This document shows positions 32,572-43,258 of a stretch of DNA of 64,000 nt, in pieces. Source of the stretch: Mucor racemosus (lineage: Eukaryota > Mucoromycota > Mucoromycetes > Mucorales > Mucoraceae); NCBI GenBank assembly GCA_027405735.1, contig JAPEHQ010000005.1, forward strand, positions 558,001-622,000. Direction: 5' to 3'. Position 1 is the stretch's first letter. Every line of letters begins with the position of its first letter. Position numbers and translations under genes: made by a program. The notes under the pieces are model-generated. The model was not told where the DNA came from and searched no databases. It saw only the letters and a program-made list of their open reading frames with translations.

Positions 32572-33364
32572 GAACATAATATAATGAAACAACAACTGTG
32601 CTATCAGATGTTAGTCATACTGAAAGCAGCAAGGTAAAGAAATGATCTCGCTGAGTTTTTATTATAAAAGCTAAGAATAAAAGGTTTAATTTGCGCAATA
32701 ATTGATTAATTTTGTGATAATGATAAGGAAGTAGATGTTTATTATATATAAGTATATTCTTTTAAGTAGAGACACATGTATTACAAGAACACATGAAGTA
32801 TTATCATACCTTTATTGTATCACTCTTATTAACATACACCGCTGTTTTTGCACTTAAATCTTTCATTTTATTGAACGGCGGAAACTATTTTAATCTCGTA
32901 CACATAAATTTGCATTATTTCCAACAGATTTCTATTATACATATTATCACTATGAAGAAAAAATTCCTTAAATCTCTTAATTATGCCACATTAAGGAAAA
33001 TAAGACAAAATTTAAAAAAAATAAGCAGTGAAAATTTTCTTATTTTTCTTAATGTGGCACAATTAAGAGAACTAAAAGATTTTTTTTTCAAAGTGTATGC
33101 CTATTATTATCTCTCTTTGCTATCAAGTCTTGTTTCCATATCGCATCAGTGAGAATATAAATTTTGGAGGTTTTTTGAAGAAATACATCATTTTTTATTA
33201 TACAATGAATGCGCTTTCTATCTATCTTGACCTCGATGTACATTGTTGGATATCAGTTTTTTACCAGTTTTATTTTCTCTTATTTATTAATATTCAGTCA
33301 TATTGAACGATGATTTGTAGCATTGCCAAAAAAAAAAGAATAAATCCTTCAAGAGTTTTTTGTA
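32572..33364. other. AT-rich spacer
   Basis: Holds the 98-bp palindromic repeat described separately. A 119-codon frame (32793-33152) overlaps that palindrome and is not accepted as a gene. Confidence 0.5.
32973..33070. repeat. 98-bp palindromic repeat (MITE-like)
   Basis: Arms TCTCTTAATTATGCCACATT and its near-perfect inverse (AATGTGGCACAATTAAGAGA), about 34 bp each with one or two mismatches, around a 30-bp AT-rich loop. Could be a tiny foldback transposon; no clear target duplication. Confidence 0.7.
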
Positions 33365-34680
33365 CACTACGGCCAACCTGTGCTGCACAAGATGATTTTG
33401 TTGTGCCCAAGTGGGCTGCATACTATAGCCTGAGCTGTTGTGCCCACTAAATATGGTTAAAAATATAACAAGATGCACATGGGCACAACAAAAGAAACTG
33501 CACACGAGCACAACGCTAACCCTGTATGTGCAGAATTATATATTCTGTCCGTGTGCAAAACATTAATCCCAAGTGTGCATAATAATAAAATCCGACCATG
33601 TGCATAATGAGCTGATCGTATGGGCACAAATTGGCTTGTATATGAGCATTGTGCCGTTCTCAAAATTCCATTGCATTTTTTTTTTGCTGGAATGGGTTTT
33701 TAAATTATATTTGTTTTTATTAATATAAATTATAGACAATACAATTCAATACGTTGTTGATGTAGAGCAATACATGCAAGAACCAATATATTTACGATTA
33801 TCGTCATTTGTACATATGTTTATAGCTATAATGTTTATAGCAACAATGGTTTTTTCTCGAGCATAAACTTAAATAACACTTACTGCTTAAATTTATATGC
33901 AAGCCAAATCTAAGATTATATATGTTACTTTATCACACATAAAATTTAAGCAAATTAACCTTCTTTAAACTTACTATTTTAGTTTACGATTGCCAGCCGT
34001 AAAAAGATTTGTTTTCAAGCATAGCTACGATCATAACTACGGTTATTAGGCAAGACATCAGATTATCCTTTTTGTGTTTCTATATTATTTGAAATTTTAT
34101 CATTTTTCTGGAACATTTCGTGGGTTTGTAGCCAGTTCTAACTTTTCATTGAGTAGATAATAGATATCATTGCCTTCGATTTGATCAGGTAATCAAGAAA
34201 TGCGTCCAACAATACAGTAGTAAATAATGACATTTGATCCTAAAATTTGGTTAAATAAAAATATCAGTCTCTAATATAATAACTGCTACCTGTATTAAAA
34301 ACGTTAGTCCCTTATGTTCGTATTCAGATACAAGAAAAGAATACCAGCTTGATAGTCTGATATGCCTTATCAAACGGCGAATAATATCCTTGGAATATGA
34401 AAACAAAAAGAGAGAAACAACACACGTAGAAAAGAATTTTCAAAGCTTTACATTATTTAGCGCAATTAAAACCCTGCTAAATTGCACATTTCAGCGAATA
34501 TAAAAGCAGAGTTACAGCGCATCAACCCATAAACTAAACAAAATAGGAGGCAATATCGGTTATCATAGAAATATGCATTTTCTACCAGAAAAACCGTCTT
34601 TCATATCATACATTCATTAAAAATTGCAAAAGCGAGCCCGTAGAGCAACGCCGTAATTGAGCATAGCAATATTGAATGGC
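33365..34680 (-). repeat. Repeat B, copy B4 (inverted)
   Basis: Reverse complement of B1. It begins exactly at CACTACGGCC, the same end as B1 (12621), runs through the TGCACATGGGCACAA array (fewer units) and continues uninterrupted into A4. The sharp shared end at unrelated flanks suggests a true element terminus. Confidence 0.85.
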
Positions 34681-35427
34681 TACGTCTCTTATACTATGGT
34701 ATATATCTAAGTTTTAAATAAAAAAGCGATTTTTTTAAAACTTTTTCGTATATTTAACCACGTACGGTCTGAAAACACAGTTTTTGTAGCGGACATTTTC
34801 GGGACTCATTTTACCCTTACCAACACTCATGATTTTGAGCAGAAAACAGAAAAATCAAATTTTGATATCAAAGTCAACGTTTAAATATACTACATTGTGA
34901 GAGAAAAATGTAGCCATGACTATTAAGCATTTTATGAAAACTTAATATTAAATGTTAAGTAATAAAACTTAGCATTTATGGCCCAAAAACGGATTTTTGA
35001 TTAAAGGATTTTCATGTAATATTTTGCAATAAAAATGTTTGTTATTTTTTATTGAGCAAATAGAGCGCTAGATTCTGTATATGTGTATATTTTTAGTTTT
35101 TATAATTGGAAGTATAATTAACTCTAGATTTGCAAAACCAGAAATAAAAAAATTAAAAAATGTCAAAATTGATGATCTGGAGAAAAATAATTTTCTAAAT
35201 TAATATTCCGCTTATAAGCCTTGTAAGTCTTAAAAATAAGAGATTTTATAATACTTGAGAACCTTTTCAAGAATTTAGGATGCTGTACCTACTTGATTCA
35301 AGCCTCTTATTACTTTAAATCTTTATACATGTTACTATTGTGTGGTAGTTTATTTGATGATAATATAGTCTTAATGTATAATTATTGCGCTAGAGGTGAT
35401 TACGTTGAGTTTTAGTGTTACCTCACC
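34681..35427 (-). repeat. Repeat A, copy A4
   Basis: Reverse complement of about 4011-4764. Homology to A1 stops at about the GAG|GTAACAC junction, i.e. at the 3' splice boundary of the dynein exon present in A1 and A2 but absent here. Confidence 0.85.
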
Positions 35428-35957
35428 TGTTGTATTCCACCTACTAGTATCATACATTATCACCTTCTACAGTATCAATACATCTTACAATCTACTGACT
35501 ACGACAATGTATTGAAGTGCAAGTCTCGATATCGAATATAAGAAACTCCTAGCGTATCAAGTTTAATCCAGTAACTACCAAGAACGCTTTGACCTCAATT
35601 ATGACACCAAATTATTTCATCCCAGCAGTTAACCAATCAAGTAGTTATCAAATCAACATACAAGCATATTTAGCGCAGCATTGAAACAAGACAACTCACA
35701 AGCTCTGCAAGAACGGTTAAATTATGATTGATCCATTTCAATCCATAGATTACTATCAAACAGATCCAATGGTTCAATAGTGCCTTAAATTACATCTCAG
35801 GATCTCAATGTCAAATCAATATAAAAGGCCATAATACTTTTATATCTAAATAAACGATATCTTGTTTCTATTATACAGTTGAAGAACTGTTTCGTTACTC
35901 ATTCTTTTTTAATTGTATTCCTTTTTAAGTATTAATTACCAATCCTAAAAATATACG
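35428..35957 (+). repeat. LTR-like sequence between two A/B copies
   Basis: Starts TGTTGTATTCCACC and carries TATAAAAGGCC and AATAAACGATATC in LTR order, similar to motifs near 13230 and 28105 on the other strand. The right boundary (start of B5, about 35958) is clear; no TSD was found. Tentative. Confidence 0.4.
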
Positions 35958-36930
35958 ATATAGATTATAGACAATACAATTCAATGCATTGTTGATGTAG
36001 AGCAATACATGCAAGTGCCAATATATTTATGGTTATCATCATTTGTAAATATGTTTATAGCTATAATGTTTACGGCAACAATGATTTTTGCTTGAGCATA
36101 AAATTAAATAACATTTACTGCTTAATTTTATATACAAGCCAAATTTAAGATTATAGATGTTATTTTATCGCTCATAAAATTTAAACAAATTAACCTCCTT
36201 TAAACTTACTATTTTAGTTTACAATTGTCAGCTGTAAAAAGATTTGTTTTCAAGCATAGCTATGACCAAAACTATGGTTATTATACAAGACGTTAGGTTT
36301 TCTTTTTTAAATTTTTTTTCTATATCATATGAAATTGTATCACTTTTCTGGAACATTTCATTGGTTTATAATCAGTTATAGCTTTTCATAGAATAAATAT
36401 AAATATCATTGCCTTCGATTTGATCTAATAATTAAGAAATATGTCCAACAATACAGTAGTAAATAATGATATTTGATTTTAGAGTACGGTTAAATGAAAA
36501 TACCAGTCTCTAATATAACGACAGCTACCTACGTTAAAAATATTAGTCCCTTATGTTAGCATGCGTATTCTTCAGATAAAAGAAAAGAATGTCAGCTTGT
36601 TGATAGTCTGATATGTCTTATCAAACGGTGAATATATCCTTGGAATACGAAAACAAAATGAGAGAAACAACATGCGTAGAAAAGGATTTCCAAGAATTTA
36701 CATTATTTAGCGAATTTAAAACCCTGCTAAATTGCACATTTCAGCCAATGTAAAAGCAGAGTTACAGCGCATTAACCCAGAAACTAAACAAGATAGGTAA
36801 TATCTGTTATCATAGAAACATGCATTTTTTTCTACCAGAAAAACCGTCTATCATATCATACATTCACTGAAAATTGCAAAAGCGAGCCCGTAGAGCGACG
36901 CCATAATGGAGCATAGCAAAATTGAATGGC
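35958..36930 (-). repeat. Repeat B, copy B5 (inverted, end truncated)
   Basis: Reverse complement of about 11392-12240. The terminal motif array is missing; the B/A junction at about 36880-36930 is uninterrupted (GCGAGCCCGTAGAGC, GGAGCATAGCAAAATTG), the cleanest empty site for the hAT insertion. Confidence 0.85.
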
Positions 36931-38015
36931 TAAGTCTCTTATACTATGGTATATATCTAAGTTTTAAATAAAAAAGCGGTTTTTTTAAATTTTTATTGTG
37001 GAATAGACAGAGCTATTCACGGAAAAAAGTATAAAAAAACAATAGGAATTCGACTAGATAACATTAGGGTTTTATTATCAAGTTAAATTCTACTTGAGGA
37101 CTTTTGTAATAAATAAATGTCCTCTTTATATAGTTTTTATCAGAGAGATTAGGTAAGCATTCCTAGGTCCATACATAGCCAATAATATCCCTTGTCAGAC
37201 ATAAATCTTGATAATAACCAATTGGTGTATTCATAGAGTTCAAGGGTCCTTGATCATAATGGTGTGATTAAATCCACAGTATGTTGATTGGTCTTTAACT
37301 ATAAGTTGCTAGGATAGAAGCTTGATAGAAAATTTATATTAGTATGAATCAGCATATATCATTTAGTAGTGTAATGTCTATTCATGTCAGCTGTACTTTA
37401 ATTGAGAATCAGATGAAATGGAGATCAATATAGTGGATAAATGTGTACATATTCCACATTTATTATATTTAACTACGTATGGTCTGAAAATTCAGACTTT
37501 GTAGCGGACATTTTTGGGGCTCATTTTATCCTTACCAACACTCGTGATTTTGATCAAAAAATAGAAAAATCAAATTTTGATACCAAAATCAACGTTTAAA
37601 TATACTACATTGTGAGAGAAAATTGTAGCCATAGCTAATACACATTTTATAAGAGCTTAATATTAAGTGTTAAGTAATGAAATTTAGCATTTTTGGCCCA
37701 AAAACGGTTTTTTGATTACAGAATTTTCATGTAATATTTTGCAATAAAAATGTTTATCATTTTTTATTGAACAAATAGAGCGCTAAATTCTGCATATGTG
37801 TATATTTTTTGTTTTTATAATTGGAAGTATAATTAACTCTAGATTTGAAAAACCAGAAAAAAAAAATTAAAAAATGTCAAAATTGATGATCTGGAGAAAA
37901 ATAATTTTCTAAATTAATATTCCGCTTATAAGCCCCTTAAGTCTTAAAAATAAGAAATTTTACAATATTTGAGAACTTTTTCCATAATGTACGGTGCTGT
38001 ACCCAGTCGATTCAA
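36931..38015 (-). repeat. Repeat A, copy A5, split by a solo LTR
   Basis: Reverse complement of about 4140-4764, interrupted at 36997-37458. It ends at CTGGGTACAGC-equivalent sequence (about 38015) where a dynein fragment joins, the same junction as in A3. Confidence 0.85.
36992..37463 (-). mobile_element. Solo LTR with 5-bp TSD
   Basis: LTR 36997-37458 (462 bp) begins TGTGGAATA and ends TATTCCACA, with TSD TTTAT on both sides (36992-36996, 37459-37463). On the minus strand it has TATATAAAG followed by AATAAAACCC, giving the likely orientation. A5 reads through when it is removed. TG...CA ends plus a 5-bp TSD indicate an LTR retrotransposon remnant left by LTR-LTR recombination. Confidence 0.88.
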
Positions 38016-38156
38016 ATTTATTGTTATAAAATTCCATAAATCAAATTGGCCGTTTTCATCTACAACACCAAACAAGGTGGAATGTGTAGGAGACCATGTC
38101 AAGTCATACAAATAATTGTGTGCGTGTTTAAATGATGAGCAAATAGGCGGGATAGC
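38016..38156 (-). pseudogene. Captured dynein intermediate chain exon, fragment 5
   Basis: Minus-strand open frame reading AIPPICSSFKHAHNYLYDL, then TWSPTHSTLFGVVDENGQ and FDLWNF. It keeps the WSPxH motif lost in fragment 4. It runs into repeat A5 at CTGGGTACAGC, exactly as fragment 4 runs into A3, so the two share one chimeric junction. Upstream (38157 on) is repeat C. Confidence 0.75.
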
Positions 38157-38431
38157 AGATAATTTTCAATAATATTCTACAAAAGGCGGGTTTTTTTAAA
38201 AAAAAAGGGGGGCAGGCCAAAAAAAGGACAAAATTTTCATTGAAAAAAAGGATATTTATAAACCTCATTCATATTTATTATATAAATATACATTTTTCGA
38301 CTAATTGAGCGCAACGAGATAGAGCTGTAAGTCATGATATATTCATTAAAAAAATTGCAAAAGCGAGAGCCCACAGGGCGGCGCCATAATAGAGCGTAGT
38401 AGTAGCAAAATTGAACGACTAGTTTTACATA
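38157..38431 (-). repeat. Repeat C, copy 2 (continues at 40077-40170)
   Basis: Reverse complement of about 30440-30682, cut by the Tc1-like element. Its continuation (GGGACAGGGCAATCAAAGA) resumes at 40077 and matches about 30345-30420. Confidence 0.8.
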
Positions 38432-40076
38432 CAGTGACCCCCAAAACTGTCCCAATGTTTCTTAGTTTTAAGTTTAGTATGATTTTCAGGTACAACAAAT
38501 ATATTTAAAGTACGACATATTTTATATATTTCGGAAGATCAATTAATTTCCTTTTATATTAAATTAAAAAAATCTCGAATTTTATTGGTCAATTGAATTT
38601 ATACCCAATTTGGGACAGTATATGCATTGGGACAGTTTTGAGAGCCATTTTTGATTTTTAGATAATCGATGATTGTAGAACCATAATTTGCACTAGTATC
38701 TTGAGCGCTTGGAAATCAGTAAATAAACACCTAATGGGGTAAAGAAAATAAAAAAGATGCATATTTCATATACAGATTCTGGTGCTTTGGCCTATTGAAA
38801 ATTAATATGAAAAAACTTCAGGAGAATAAGGAGAATGATGCCATTAGTCTTTTAAACACCGGTAAATCAGTGCGCCAAGTTGCGGAAATATTGCATGTAG
38901 GTAAGCCTGTTGTGGAAAAAATTAAAAAACGGTGTTGCACAAGTTTGGGTGTGTCTAAAAGGGGTCGACTTAAATTGCTGTTTGAATCTGATGAAAGGTT
39001 TTGTGTTCGCCAAGCAACAAAAAAAGCAGTCAAAAATTCAAGTAACATTTTAAACTACTTGAGAGTAATTTCGGAGTTAATAAAAGCCCGGAAACTGTCC
39101 GAAATCGCTCCGTAGGGGGAGCATAGGAGCAATTATCAAGCCTAAAAAACCTATGCTGTCTCCGGCTAATATTAAAAGGCGTTTAGAATGGTGTCATCTT
39201 CGCAAGGATTGGACTTCCGACGAACGGAAAAGGGTGATTTGATCAGATGAGACCAACATCAATAGATTTAACTTAAATGGAAGAAGCTGGCTTTGGATTT
39301 GAGACGGTGAGAGCTTGAAATCTAATTATGTGAAGATGACCGTTATAGATGGCGGTGGGAGTGTCATGTTTTGGAGGGCCATTACGTATGCCGGAGTTCG
39401 ATAGATATGCAGAATTGAGGGTACTGTGGATCGACATTTGTATAAACAAATCTTTGAAGACGATTTGGAGCGGACTTTCAATTTTACTTTGGATAAATTA
39501 GGCCTTCGTCGTGATCAGATCATTTTCCAGCATGACAATGCTCCAAAGCATACGTCAAATTTAGTCAAGGAATATCTATTGGATCAAGACTATGAAGTAA
39601 TAAATTGGTCTCCGCTATCTCCTGACTTGAATCCGATCGAAAATATGTGGATCTTATTAAAGAGGAGGCTTAATGAGTACAAAACAGCGCCCAAATGAAT
39701 CCTTGATCTTTCGGAGCGTGTAACTGAGGTTTGGTACAACACCATTAAACAGGAGGAGTGCCAAAAAGTTTTTGATAGCATGCCCAATTGTGTGAAAGTA
39801 TATTTGGAAAGAAACGGCCTTTGGACGGACTATTAAATAGGATTATATTTTTTCCCGCGTAAGCTCTCAAAACTGTCCCAATGCATATGCTGTCCCAGAC
39901 AGGGTATAAATATAGCGGACCAATGAAATTCGAGATTTTTTTAGTTTAATATAAAAGGAAATTAATTGATCTTCCGAAATATATAAAATATGTCGTACTT
40001 TAAATATATTTGTTGTACCTGAAAATCATACTAAACTCAAAACTAGGAAACATTGGGACAGTTTTGGGGGTCACTG
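38432..40076 (+). mobile_element. Tc1/mariner-superfamily element with about 217-bp TIRs
   Basis: Both ends start CAGTGACCCCCAAAACTG and match over about 217 bp (38432-38651 against 39860-40076), with TA on each side as the target duplication. Each TIR has an inner repeat of the outer motif (GGGACAGTTTTGAGAGC), suggesting two transposase-binding sites per end. The empty site is visible at about 30425. The internal transposase is broken. Confidence 0.92.
38807..39836 (+). pseudogene. Tc1-type (DD34E) transposase, decayed
   Basis: The N-terminal part (38807-39115) holds a helix-turn-helix (SVRQVAEILHVGKPVVEKI). After a frameshift near 39060-39115 the frame continues with GAIIKPKKPMLSPANIKRRL. 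Catalytic residues are visible: D in SDETNINRF, D in FQHDNAPKHTS and E in PDLNPIENMW; 34 residues separate the last two, hence DD34E. In-frame stops interrupt it at about 39239 (the Trp of the usual WSDE motif), 39300, 39402 and 39697. It cannot encode a full transposase as it stands. Confidence 0.9.
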
Positions 40077-40170
40077 TATATATATACTACAAATAATACT
40101 TTTTTAAATAAGGGACAGGGCAATCAAAGATCAGAAATTTTTGTGAAAAAAAGACTGTTCAAAAACCTCA

Positions 40171-42237
40171 TTAATATCTGTTGTATTAAATAGACACCAT
40201 AAAACATGCGATAATTTCTCAACTTCTAGAGAGACAAGAGAAGACAGTAATCGAGGGTAACAGGGCAGGTCTACCGGTCGTATTATAATAATACACTTAT
40301 TAAAAATTTAAAAAAGAGAGCCCATAAGAAGGTAACGCCATTATTGAGTGTCGCGATATATATCATACGTTTATATCATACATAATACGTTAATTATTCA
40401 AGAAAAAGTTCAAAAAAGAGCTCATAGTAGGGAGATGTAATAATATTTGCCACAATAATAAAGTGTAGCAAGGTTAAACGATTATTTGCATTTTGTAATT
40501 CTTAATTGTAATGTATATACACATTGCAAAAACGAGCTTAGCGAGACAAAATGTCCGCATGCCCACTGTGTAAATAACTAACATTATTTGTTGCAGATAA
40601 AGCGCGACATCAAACAGTTATATATAAATATAATACGTCTATTATAATAAAAAAGATTGTAAAAATAAGCGTAGTGGGAGACTAAAAAATTATTATTATA
40701 TTATATAAAAAGTACAAAATAAAAAAGCCTGCAGGGCGACGACGTAATTGAGCGTAGCGATATTGAGCGACTATTACTCTCCAATGATATACTGCATAAA
40801 TGAGAATGTATGTTTACCTATTATGCCTATGAATATAATGAAAGCTTATATGGATACATATAATCATATTTATAGAAAGAATAATAATAAATGCAGTAAA
40901 ATATGGGTGTAAAAAGCGGTAAAGAATACTGTTAAAATCCTTCTTTATTAAAATATGGATAATGTGCAATAAAATGGTTATTCTACGTCTCTATTTATAT
41001 TATTTGGTGATTATTTACTATCTTGCAATTGCATTGCAATTGTCAACGATTCCATTAATTTTGAGTATAAATGTTGGGTTGTTTGGTTATTGATTTGGTG
41101 GATCAAGAACGGTGTTTTAAATATAGTTTGTCAATCATGCTTTCAGAACAGCCCTTACTTGTTGTACTTGATAAGCATGTACTTTTTGTATCTTTTATTT
41201 AGGATATCCCACATTACTTTAGTATTTTAGCATCTCTTATTTGAATATTATACCCTTGCTATCTTTATGCAATTGTCTATTTACTATATAGTCTTATCTT
41301 TGATAGCATGGTTTCAAATGAGATAACATTTAATTTAGGTATTTTATGATGGGAATCTAGCTTAGTTCACTTCAATAAAGACTAGTAACATTTATCATGG
41401 AGAACCTAGGCTTTATTACTAGAAAAATCAATGATAAAAGAGAGAACCAAGAGCTTCTAGGTCTTGGTTTAAAAGAATATTTATAAGGATTACATTTTGA
41501 TATGAGTTAAAAATGGAATTAACTTCAAAGTTGGCTGTTTAATAGCCTCAAAAACCGACATACTGTATTATTAAAACAAAAGGTATATGTATGTACAGCA
41601 TATGCATACAGACAGTTCGGTTATATTACTGAAGAAACAACGGTGGTGGTAGTTTATAGCGTCCTTTAAACTTACTTGAGATGAGTTAAATTTAAAATAT
41701 ACTAATCTTCAAAATCACGAAGCGCCCAACTTTTTTTGAGATAACTAATCTCAACAAACAAAATGATTTTGAAGTATAACTTTTAAATGCTGCTGCCAAA
41801 TAAATATCCATTTGTTATTATCAAAAGATACTAATGTAAAAATACTCTACTAAAAGATACATTTTATTAATTCATTGATTTTTCATATTTATAGGTTTTC
41901 TAGATGGTTATATAATTATTAATATTATTAGTGAATTGCTGGGTATTGAGGCACTTGATATGATTTGGGAACAAATCATATACAATGGAATTTGTGGAAT
42001 TGGGAATCTATAATTGTATCATTTGGATAAGATGTAGGATTGCCTATGTTTCATAGTTGGTTAGTTGCCAGGTGTTCCTGAATGTTTCTAATAGTCGCTC
42101 TTAATGCTAGTGGTTATGTATGACATTTAATATGGGTTACTAAATGTCATGTCATGTTGGATTTTAATAGTTGTTCCTGGATTATTTTTACATCTGTGTA
42201 AACGTCTGATATAAGATATATTACCATTGATTAAATT
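40171..42237. other. Gene-free repeat-rich spacer
   Basis: At about 40306, 40412, 40525 and 40725 there are degenerate copies of the GAGCCC...GACGCCATAATTGAGCGTAGCGA motif that also marks the B/A junctions. The rest is AT-rich with no gene or clear element. Confidence 0.5.
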
Positions 42238-43258
42238 ATGCTACTTGCTTCTGAATTTATCTTGTAACCCACGAAAGACTCAAAAGCAAATAAAATTCAC
42301 TGCTTTCTTGTATTGAACCGAATTATTGTTATAATAATTCACAGCAGTAATGCTCATCTCAAATGTTCCTACAAATACTACCAAGAAACATTTCTATAAT
42401 TCCTTGTAGAATTATCTGTTTTTTTTCCTCCTCTTTACATCCTTATTTATTTTCCTTAATGAATCTCTAATTTACAAATAAGAACATTAACCTTCCTTCA
42501 ACTAACGTTTACCGATCTCTAATATTAAAAATCATATCATTAGCATTATAATTTTGATCGTAATATTCATCAAAGATCACAAATCATTACATTTCTTCTT
42601 GAAAACTGAGTCTCACTTTTCATTCCTGTTCTACTTTTTCTTTCACTAAATAATACCAAGAAAAATTATATGCCAATGTACCTGAGATATTCAACTTTAA
42701 TCCAAAAACAAGTATCTGAAAATATCCTATTTTTTGCAGTTGGTATTAATTTTTCAGTGCTAATGTTTCAGATTTTTACGCGTATTCCACTGCTAAAGAA
42801 TTGAAAACTTTGAGGCTTCATATCTCTAGAAATAATTAAGCTATACTAACACTTTCTAATAATAAAACTTACTTGCTTTAAAGTGTTTTATACCATATTT
42901 AAGTATAAAAAAATTATAAGCACTTTTTATATAATTTTTTTTGGCATTTTTGTAGTAGATTTCAAAATATTCGTTGTAATGAGCAGTACTTTTTTTTTTA
43001 CATTCATGTCATTAGGCTCGTTGAGCTCTCTCAGACCCAATTTAGTTTTTTCAAGATATTGATTTTTCGTGGAGATATCCTCAAAAATGTGTACAAAAAA
43101 ATATTCTCGGTTTTGAATAAAAAAAAAAGACGTGTATACCCTCATCCCAAATTTTGCATCTGAAAAAAAAACTGATAAAAATCTTGTTTTCTCTATGTAA
43201 AATGTAGCTAAAAGGTTTAATAATGGCTGTATCGATAGATATTTTTATTGTTCATTAT
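42238..43258 (+). repeat. Repeat D, copy 2 (MITE-free)
   Basis: Direct repeat of 26380-27518 lacking the 389-bp MITE (empty site at about 43000-43007) and carrying about 270 bp (42316-42596) absent from copy 1. Confidence 0.8.

Noticed and set aside
32793..33152. 119-aa frame with a signal-peptide-like start
   Set aside because: Spans a palindromic repeat and AT-rich DNA; composition is Phe/Leu/Ile/Tyr as expected by chance.
39239..39697. Stops in the Tc1 gene as signs of repeat-induced point mutation
   Set aside because: Only one stop is clearly a Trp codon turned TGA; the others are not confidently G-to-A changes, and the matching TIRs show no excess of such changes.
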